Positions 58,163 to 64,000 of a stretch of DNA of 64,000 nt are shown here, one piece after another. How positions within the stretch are numbered: position 1 is the first letter of the stretch; every line of letters begins with the position of its first letter. The notes below the pieces were generated by a model. It searched no databases. It saw only the letters and a list, made by a program, of their open reading frames with translations, and had not been told where the DNA came from. This stretch comes from an uncultured Rhizobium sp. (GTDB lineage Bacteria; Pseudomonadota; Alphaproteobacteria; Rhizobiales; Rhizobiaceae). The DNA lies in NCBI GenBank assembly GCA_945952415.1, contig CAMFIF010000013.1, positions 1 through 64,000 of the forward strand, given 5' to 3'. A program made the translations under genes and the position numbers.

Positions 58163-60907
58163 CTATTTGATCTGCTTCGGATCGCCGGCGACGGAAATAG
58201 CCATCGGCAGGGCGGCAATGCGATTGGCCGCGCCCTGCACGTCTTCGAGCTTCAGATCGTCGATCCGTTTCACATAGGTGGCGAGATCGCCGAGCGAATA
58301 GCCTGTCGATTCGAGGCCGACGACCAGACCGGTCAGGCTGTCCGTATTGGCGTTGGCCGACAGGAATTCCGCCTTCATGGTCTTTCGGGCGGTTTCGAAC
58401 TCTTCCGGGGTAATGGGTTTGGTCGCCAGTTCCTTCACCACCTTGCGGATTTCCGCGAGCGAATCTTCCGTATGGGCCGTATCCACGGCGGCCTGGATGT
58501 AGAGGAGCGCATTGCCAAGGCCGTTGGTGCCCTGCGTGGAGGCGCTGATGCCGTAGGACCAGCCCTTTTCCTCGCGCAGATCGATGTTCAGGCGGCTCTT
58601 GAACGTGCCGCCGAGAATGCGCGTCGCGAGATCAAAGGCCGGGCCTTCCGGGGTTTCGGGGGAGGGCGCCTTCATGGCGATGAGGAGCATGCTCTGCGTC
58701 GCGCCTTCCACGGGGCGAATGCTCTTGCCCTCCTTGACGGCCGGGCGGACGGGCTCGGGCGAAACCGGGGCATTGCGACCGCCCGTCCAGCTGGCGAAGG
58801 CCTTGTCGAGCCGGGCCTTCACCTCGTCCGGATCGAGGCTCGACACCACATGCACCGTGGCGCGTTCCGGCTGGATGAGACCGGCAAAGGCTTCTCCCGC
58901 CTGTTCGGGCGTCAGGGCTTTCAGGCCATCCGCGGTGCTTTCGCGGGCTTCGGGTGCGTTGGCGGGGTAGATCTGCTCCAGGAGCCCGCGCAGCGACTGG
59001 TAGCCGGGATCGAGCTTGCGCTGGTCGATTCCGGTCACGGCGCCTTCGATCAGGGCCTTCCATTCCTTCTGGTCGAAGCGGGGGCGGGTTATCGCATCGG
59101 CGAGATAGCCAGCGGCCATGTCGAATTTCTTCAGGGGACCGCTCGCCCCGAGGACCGAGCGATAGGCGCCCGCATTGCCGCTGAGGCCAATGCCTTCCTG
59201 CTTCAGCTTCTGGTCGAGCGTGACGAGCGGCGTATCGCCGAGCCCGCGGCTGCCGATGCCGACGGCGATATCGGCCAGCGCAGGCGGCAGGGCGGTGTTG
59301 CCGCCCGGCACGACGATGGCAATATTGGCGCGCTGCTGATCGGTGCTGCGGTAAACTTTCAGCGTGGCGCCGTTGGCCAGCTTGCGCTCGGCCATTTCGG
59401 GCATCTTGATACCGGCGGCGGCCACCACCTCCAGCTTCGGCATGGCAATATCGGCCCGGGCCGGGGCGTCCTCGGGCTCCAGCGTGCCGGTGGAATCCGC
59501 AAGCGCCGGCGGGAAGGTGGCATTGCGCGGGCCGGGCAGCAGGCGCACGGAGACCTTGTGGGCGGACAGAAGTGTCTTCAATGTCTCGGTCAGGTCTTCC
59601 GGCGTGATGTCGGCGGCAAGGCGCTCCTGCTCGCGCCAGTCGCTGGCGCTGCCGCCCCAGGCGGCGCTGTTGGCCAGCGTGATGGCAAAGCCGAGCGGCT
59701 GGTTCGGCAGGTTGTCCATGCCCTCCTTCAGCTGCGAGCGGGCAGCATCGAGCGCTTCCTTCGAAATGCCGTCGCGGGCGATCGATGCCAGCGTGTCGCG
59801 AAGCGCCGTTTCCAGCTTTTCCACCGGCACGCCCTTGGCAGCGGACGCGCTGATCGTGAAGACGCCGCCGAGATTGCGGAAATCGAAGCCCGCGCCGGCG
59901 GAATCGGCGATGCGCTCATCTATGACGAGCTTCTGCTGCAGCGAGGACTTGCCGGTGGAGAGCACCGCGCCGAGCAGCATCTGCTTGACCGAGTCCTTCG
60001 TCAGCCCGTCCGGACCCGGCCAGGCGAGGCTGATCGCCGGTTCCGTCACGGCATCCTTGAAGACCAGGGACTTGTCTTCGGCAAGCGGCGGCACGAGAGC
60101 GGGCGTTTCACCGAGACCCACCATCTCCTCCAGCGAGCCGAACCAGCGGGTCACCGCATTGCCCCGATCCGGTGCCGGAATGAGGCCGAAGGTCTTTTCG
60201 ATATCGGCCCTTGCGCGCTCTACGTCGAAATTGCCGGAAATGGAAAGGGTTGCCCGATCGGGCACGTAATGCAGCCGATGGAAGGCCACCACATCGGAAA
60301 GACGGGCCGCCTGGAGATCCTTGATCGAGCCGATCACCGCATGGGCATAGGGATGACCCGCGGGCGCCAGCGCCACGTTCATCTGCTCCACGGCCGCGCC
60401 GCCGGGGGAATCCAGCGTGTTCTGACGCATCTCGTTCAGCACCACATCGCGCTGGTTGGAAAGATCCTCCTCCGTGACCGCATTGGCGAGGTTTGCCATG
60501 CGGTCGGCTTCGAGGCGGATGAACTCCGGCAGGGCCTCCTTCGGCCCGGTATTGTGGTAGGTGGTGGAGTCCCATTCCGTATAGGCATTGTTTTCGCCGC
60601 CTACGGCCGAAATGGCCGCATCGTAATCGGGCACGTCATGGGTGCCCTCGAACATCAGGTGTTCGAAGAGATGGGCAAAGCCGGACCGGCCGGGCTTCTC
60701 GTCGGCCGATCCCACCTCATAGAGCACCACGGTGCTGACCGTCTCGGAGGTACGGGAGGGGGCGAGCACCACATTCAGCCCGTTTTCCAGCTTGTACTGC
60801 ACGATTTCCGGCTGGGCTGGCTCTGCAAGGACGCCGATCGGGAAGGTGAGGCTTGCGGCCAGCAGGGCGACAGGAGCGATGCGGGCGACATTCATTTTCA
60901 GCAGCAT
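58163..60907 (-). CDS. M16 family zinc peptidase, two-domain
   Basis: A 914-residue periplasmic peptidase. A signal peptide (VARIAPVALLAASLTFPIG) leads to two M16 halves. The first has the inverse zinc motif HLFEHLMFEGT (HxxEH) and the downstream Glu-rich helix (ADRMANLANAVTEEDLSNQ). The second half, from about residue 440, lacks the zinc motif, as usual. Such pitrilysin/PqqL-type proteins degrade exported peptides. ATG 60907 is favoured; ATG 60895 is possible. pncA follows after 66 bp. Confidence 0.9.
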   Translation of the reverse strand: MLLKMNVARIAPVALLAASLTFPIGVLAEPAQPEIVQYKLENGLNVVLAPSRTSETVSTVVLYEVGSADEKPGRSGFAHLFEHLMFEGTHDVPDYDAAISAVGGENNAYTEWDSTTYHNTGPKEALPEFIRLEADRMANLANAVTEEDLSNQRDVVLNEMRQNTLDSPGGAAVEQMNVALAPAGHPYAHAVIGSIKDLQAARLSDVVAFHRLHYVPDRATLSISGNFDVERARADIEKTFGLIPAPDRGNAVTRWFGSLEEMVGLGETPALVPPLAEDKSLVFKDAVTEPAISLAWPGPDGLTKDSVKQMLLGAVLSTGKSSLQQKLVIDERIADSAGAGFDFRNLGGVFTISASAAKGVPVEKLETALRDTLASIARDGISKEALDAARSQLKEGMDNLPNQPLGFAITLANSAAWGGSASDWREQERLAADITPEDLTETLKTLLSAHKVSVRLLPGPRNATFPPALADSTGTLEPEDAPARADIAMPKLEVVAAAGIKMPEMAERKLANGATLKVYRSTDQQRANIAIVVPGGNTALPPALADIAVGIGSRGLGDTPLVTLDQKLKQEGIGLSGNAGAYRSVLGASGPLKKFDMAAGYLADAITRPRFDQKEWKALIEGAVTGIDQRKLDPGYQSLRGLLEQIYPANAPEARESTADGLKALTPEQAGEAFAGLIQPERATVHVVSSLDPDEVKARLDKAFASWTGGRNAPVSPEPVRPAVKEGKSIRPVEGATQSMLLIAMKAPSPETPEGPAFDLATRILGGTFKSRLNIDLREEKGWSYGISASTQGTNGLGNALLYIQAAVDTAHTEDSLAEIRKVVKELATKPITPEEFETARKTMKAEFLSANANTDSLTGLVVGLESTGYSLGDLATYVKRIDDLKLEDVQGAANRIAALPMAISVAGDPKQIK

Positions 60908-61014
60908 GGGACATTCCGATGAGAGCCTGTGGGTGCCTGATGGCTGGGCGATCATAACGGCCAAACTGCGGCGGGGAAGGCCGGGCGGCCATACCACACC
61001 GAAATTTCCACGCG

Positions 61015-61046
61015 CTTGACTTTAAATATCCAACTAGCTATATAGC
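61015..61046 (+). promoter_or_regulatory. Consensus promoter with palindromic operator
   Basis: CTTGAC (61015-61020), exactly 17 bases, CTATAT (61038-61043): a full match to the rhizobial sigma-70 consensus. The -10 box lies inside the perfect palindrome GCTATATAGC (61037-61046), where a bound ArsR dimer would block transcription of the following gene pair. Confidence 0.75.
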
Positions 61047-61067
61047 CAAGTAGTTATGGAGTTGCCG

Positions 61068-61403
61068 ATGCCGAGCCTGGACCTGACCTTTTCAGCCCTT
61101 TCCGATCCCACCCGCCGGGCCATTCTGGCACGGCTGGCGCTGGGGGAGGCGACGGTTCTGGAGCTTGCGGCCCCGTTTTCGCTGTCGCAGCCCGCCATTT
61201 CCAAGCATCTCAAGGTGCTGGAAGGGGCGGGGCTCGTGTCGCGACGGATCGACGGCACCCGGCGGCCCTGCAGGCTGGAGCCCGGTGCGCTCGACCGGGT
61301 CGATCAATGGCTCGCCGAACTCCGGCGGGTTCTCGAAACCAATTACAACCGGCTCGACGGCCTGCTGGCCGAACTTTATGCCCAGGAAGGAGACGCGCAA
61401 TGA
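61068..61403 (+). CDS. ArsR-family transcriptional regulator
   Basis: A 111-residue winged-helix repressor: LTFSALSDPTRRAILARLAL, then SLSQPAISKHLKVLEGAGLV as recognition helix. No conserved metal-binding Cys pair of ArsR/SmtB type is seen. Regulators of this kind are normally paired with an SRPBCC gene, as here. GGAG lies six bases before ATG 61068; ATG 61056 is also in frame but close to the predicted transcript start. Confidence 0.92.
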   Translation: MPSLDLTFSALSDPTRRAILARLALGEATVLELAAPFSLSQPAISKHLKVLEGAGLVSRRIDGTRRPCRLEPGALDRVDQWLAELRRVLETNYNRLDGLLAELYAQEGDAQ

Positions 61404-61864
61404 CCGGACTGACCCTGAAACGCCAAGGTGACCGGCAGGTCATCGTTACCCGTCGCTTTGCCGCCCGGCCCGAACTCGTCTATCGCGCCCATACGGAGCC
61501 GGCCCTCCTGCAAAAATGGCTGCTCGGTCCGGAGGGGTGGACCATGCCGGTCTGCATCAGCGAAGCCCGCCCGGGCGGCGCGATCCGCTTCGAATGGTCG
61601 GACGGGCAGGGCAACGGCTTCTATCTCACCGGCGAATATCTGGAGCTCGACCCCTTCCGCCGCATCCGCCATGTGGAGCGGATGTTCCTGCCGGACCCGA
61701 CTCCCGACAATCATGTCGAAACGACTTTCGAGGAAGACGGCACGGGCACGCGGATGACGCTGACCATGACCCTCCCGGACGCCGCCACCGTCGAGGCCAT
61801 GCTCGCAACCGGCATGGAACACGGCATGGAGGCAAGCTACAAACGGCTGGAGACGGTTATCTAA
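61400..61864 (+). CDS. SRPBCC (AHSA1-like) domain protein
   Basis: A 154-residue START-like fold protein: VIVTRRFAARPELVYRAHTEP, LLQKWLLGPEGW, GGAIRFEWSDG, TGEYLELDPFRRIRHVE, and GMEASYKRLE at the C terminus. It overlaps the ArsR gene by ATGA and is co-regulated with it. Its ligand is unknown; the family binds small hydrophobic molecules or acts as a chaperone cofactor. Its stop overlaps the convergent toxin gene by four bases. Confidence 0.9.
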   Translation: MTGLTLKRQGDRQVIVTRRFAARPELVYRAHTEPALLQKWLLGPEGWTMPVCISEARPGGAIRFEWSDGQGNGFYLTGEYLELDPFRRIRHVERMFLPDPTPDNHVETTFEEDGTGTRMTLTMTLPDAATVEAMLATGMEHGMEASYKRLETVI

Positions 61865-62190
61865 TCCCGGGGCGAAAGGGTTGATCCATCACCCCTCAGC
61901 TCGGCGTTGATATTTCGGCCGCGGTGGTAGATTCTCACGATCGTCACCGTGGTCGCATCAATCCGAACGGCGATCGAGGCCTGCCGCCGGTAGCCCATGA
62001 TCCGCAAGCCGGGAACGATGTCATCGCGGCGGATGCCACGCTCCGGGAAGAGATCGAGCGTGAGGCAGAAGCGGTAAATTCTCTCCAGATAGGCGGTCGC
62101 AACGGCATCTCCGGCCAGAGGGGCCAGATAATCGTAGACATCCTTGAGGTCCTGAACCGCGTCTGCCGAGAAGGCGACGCGGTGGCTCAT
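61861..62190 (-). CDS. ParE/RelE-family toxin
   Basis: A 109-residue toxin of the ParE/RelE superfamily: VAFSADAVQDLKDVYDYLA at the N terminus, FPERGIRRDDIVPGLRIMGYRR in the middle and IVRIYHRGRNI at the end. ParE toxins typically act on gyrase, RelE ones cut mRNA; the sequence does not settle which. It is translated from an ATG overlapping the antitoxin stop. Confidence 0.85.
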   Translation of the reverse strand: MSHRVAFSADAVQDLKDVYDYLAPLAGDAVATAYLERIYRFCLTLDLFPERGIRRDDIVPGLRIMGYRRQASIAVRIDATTVTIVRIYHRGRNINAELRGDGSTLSPRD

Positions 62191-62474
62191 GGCGTTCCGG
62201 AAGCCTTTCGCCGCGCGGTCATATGGTTTTGAAGCGCGTGAAGGGCCTCCTCGGCGCTAAGCGTGCTTCCGGGCTTTTCGCCGAGGCGATGAAGGGTCGG
62301 CACGACCGCGTCGCGCAGCCAGCGTTCCGTCTCCTCGTCCCCCTCAAGAAAGGACTGGAGACTTTCGGCAATCAGGGTGCTTTCGTCGGGGAATTCACCC
62401 GACGCAATCTTGTCCGCCACCCGCGCTGCAAGTCCGGGCTCCAGAGAAATCGTCAAAGTAGCGTTTCGTGACAT
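62187..62474 (-). CDS. ParD-like antitoxin
   Basis: A 95-residue partner of the toxin. The N-terminal SRNATLTISLEPGLAARVADKIASG is a ribbon-helix-helix DNA-binding segment; the C-terminal half (EETERWLRDAVVPTLHRLG) would wrap the toxin. GAGGA lies six bases before ATG 62474. Antitoxin first, overlapping toxin second, is the usual type II order and allows autorepression. Confidence 0.87.
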   Translation of the reverse strand: MSRNATLTISLEPGLAARVADKIASGEFPDESTLIAESLQSFLEGDEETERWLRDAVVPTLHRLGEKPGSTLSAEEALHALQNHMTARRKASGTP

Positions 62475-62534
62475 GGCAAATCCTCGCGGTCGGCATATTA
62501 GCACGTCCGCAGCCAAATGCTATCCCGGAAGCCT

Positions 62535-64000
62535 TCACCCCACCTTCTCGACAAACCCCTCCAGGACCCGCTTTTCGCCGGCCTTGTCGAAATCGATGGT
62601 AAGCTTGTTGCCCTCGATGTTTCTGATATTGCCGTTGCCGAATTTCAGATGGAAGACCCGTTCGCCGACGTTGAAGCGGGAGGGGGTGTCGGAGACGGAT
62701 TTCGCCACCAGTTCGCCCTCTATGGTGCGGCCGCGCGGGCCGCTTTCGCCATAGCCGATCCGCTCCACCTGATGGCCGGAGCGGGTGCCCCAGTTGTCGC
62801 GCGTGGAGGAATTCGCGTTCTGCTGGGCCCGTTTCCAGCCGGGGGAATTGTAGGAATTGGCAAAGGGGTCGGCCCGGTCGAAGCGCGACTGGCCGTAGCC
62901 GCCGCGCCCGCCATAGCCGCCGTAGGAGGTCTCCGATTCCGCGACATCCACATGGGCGGGCGGCAGCTCGTCCAGGAAGCGCGAAGGCAGGGTGGATTGC
63001 CACAGTCCGTGGATGCGCCGGTTGGAGACGAACCAGATATGGCAGCGGCGCTTGGCGCGGGTGATGCCCACATAGGCAAGCCGGCGCTCCTCTTCCAGCC
63101 CCGCGCGGCCGCCCTCGTCCAGCGCGCGCTGATGCGGGAACAGGCCTTCCTCCCAGCCGGGCAGGAAGACGGTATCGAATTCCAGGCCTTTCGCCGAATG
63201 GAGCGTCATGATCGAAACGGCGTCCATCTCCTCGTTCTGCTCGGCATCCATGACGAGGGCCACGTGCTCTAGGAAGCCGCGCAGGCTCTCGAAGGCTTCC
63301 ATCGAGCGGATGAGTTCCTTGAGGTTTTCGAGCCGGCCGGGGGCTTCTGCCGATTTGTCCGCCTGCCACATGGCGGTATAGCCGCTTTCGTCCAGGATCT
63401 GCTCGGCGAGCTGCGTATGCGGGGTGTTTTCCAGCAGGCCCTGCCAGCGCCTGAAATCCGTCACCACGTCGAAAAGCGCCTTGCGCGCCTTGGGCTTCAG
63501 CTCGTCGGTCTCGATGATGTCGGCGGCGGCCTGCAGCATCGGAATATCCCGCGCCCGGGCATAGTCGTGCAGGGTGCGCACGGTGGTGTCGCCGAGACCG
63601 CGCTTCGGCGTGTTGACGATCCGCTCGAAGGCGAGATCGTCCGCCGGCTGGCAGACCAGGCGGAAATAGGCCATGGCATCGCGGATCTCGAGCCGCTCGT
63701 AGAAGCGCGGACCGCCGATGACCCGGTAGTTGAGACCGAGCGTCACGAAGCGGTCTTCGAATTCGCGCATCTGGAAGGAGGCGCGCACGAGGATCGCCAT
63801 ATTGTTCAGAAGGTGCTTCTGGCGCTGGAGCTGCTCGATTTCCTCGCCGATGGCACGGGCCTCCTCTTCGGAATCCCAGGCGGCATGGACGATGACCTTC
63901 TCGTCGTCGGGATCGGTGCGCTCGGTGAAGAGCGTCTTGCCGAGGCGGCCCTCGTTGTGCGCGATCAGATGGCCGGCGGCACCGAGGATGTGCTCGGTCG
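62535..64000 (-). CDS. uvrD: UvrD/PcrA-type DNA helicase, C-terminal part
   Basis: The last 488 codons of a superfamily 1A helicase; the N-terminal Walker A region lies beyond the window. Seen: MAILVRASFQMREFEDRF, YRVIGGPRFYERLEIRDAMAYFRL, RIVNTPKRGLGD, SIMTLHSAKGLEFDTVFLPG (motif V), and EERRLAYVGITRAKRR (motif VI). The tail ends in a Tudor-like segment (FNVGERVFHLKFGNGNI) typical of UvrD/PcrA. It unwinds DNA in excision and mismatch repair. The reading frame stays open to base 64000. Confidence 0.93.
   Translation of the reverse strand, partial: TEHILGAAGHLIAHNEGRLGKTLFTERTDPDDEKVIVHAAWDSEEEARAIGEEIEQLQRQKHLLNNMAILVRASFQMREFEDRFVTLGLNYRVIGGPRFYERLEIRDAMAYFRLVCQPADDLAFERIVNTPKRGLGDTTVRTLHDYARARDIPMLQAAADIIETDELKPKARKALFDVVTDFRRWQGLLENTPHTQLAEQILDESGYTAMWQADKSAEAPGRLENLKELIRSMEAFESLRGFLEHVALVMDAEQNEEMDAVSIMTLHSAKGLEFDTVFLPGWEEGLFPHQRALDEGGRAGLEEERRLAYVGITRAKRRCHIWFVSNRRIHGLWQSTLPSRFLDELPPAHVDVAESETSYGGYGGRGGYGQSRFDRADPFANSYNSPGWKRAQQNANSSTRDNWGTRSGHQVERIGYGESGPRGRTIEGELVAKSVSDTPSRFNVGERVFHLKFGNGNIRNIEGNKLTIDFDKAGEKRVLEGFVEKVG

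Noticed and set aside
57767..60922. Open frame of 1051 codons on the plus strand
   Set aside because: It is the shadow of the M16 peptidase and nicotinamidase genes.

Overview
The window looks like chromosome from an alphaproteobacterium of the Rhizobiales, most likely Rhizobiaceae. The reasons are the high GC content, the gene order of the division and cell wall (dcw) cluster, an FtsZ of about 600 residues with a long Pro/Gln/Ala-rich linker, rhizobial-type promoter boxes (CTTGAC-N17-CTATAT upstream of 61068), a PPi-type phosphofructokinase, and an sRNA candidate built like the alpha-r14 (NfeR1) family. Genus cannot be assigned from sequence alone. No tRNA, rRNA operon, insertion sequence, prophage or CRISPR array was seen.

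1-15,200: a regulator-methyltransferase fusion with metF and a perfect palindrome over the promoter; a 25-residue membrane microprotein; an EamA exporter; then many cell wall hydrolases (MltB-type transglycosylase, GH25 lysozyme, two SLT-type transglycosylases, an AmiD-like amidase) mixed with a GGDEF-EAL protein, a serine hydrolase, a LysE-like exporter, PPi-phosphofructokinase and a TerB-DnaJ protein.

15,197-41,800: rnpB, then the dcw cluster, all on the plus strand: mraZ, rsmH, ftsL, ftsI, murE, murF, mraY, murD, ftsW, murG, murC, murB, [two RTX-repeat proteins], ddlB, ftsQ, ftsA, ftsZ, lpxC, bamD, recN. Many junctions are ATGA overlaps, suggesting translational coupling. Four CCCA repeats at exact 10-bp spacing upstream of mraZ fit an MraZ operator. 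Terminators after murB, after the second RTX gene, after ftsZ and after lpxC divide the cluster into several transcription units.

42,164-51,300: ligA with an overlapping exonuclease gene, a CreA-family protein, a cheW-mcp pair, a DUF2189 membrane protein, a SCO-type copper protein and prmA. 51,311-64,000: the sRNA candidate, an M24 aminopeptidase, azlCD, a DUF2164 protein, a minus-strand series (M16 peptidase, pncA, panC, panB, and a membrane protein gene with an apparent frameshift in a C7 tract), an ArsR-SRPBCC pair, a ParDE-type toxin-antitoxin module, and the C-terminal part of a UvrD helicase running off the window.

The most unusual element is the pair of paralogous RTX proteins between murB and ddlB. 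The alpha-r14-like sRNA with its adjacent palindrome, the MraZ-box array and the unlisted microproteins are the other items most worth checking. Start codons were chosen mainly by Shine-Dalgarno spacing, and alternatives are stated.
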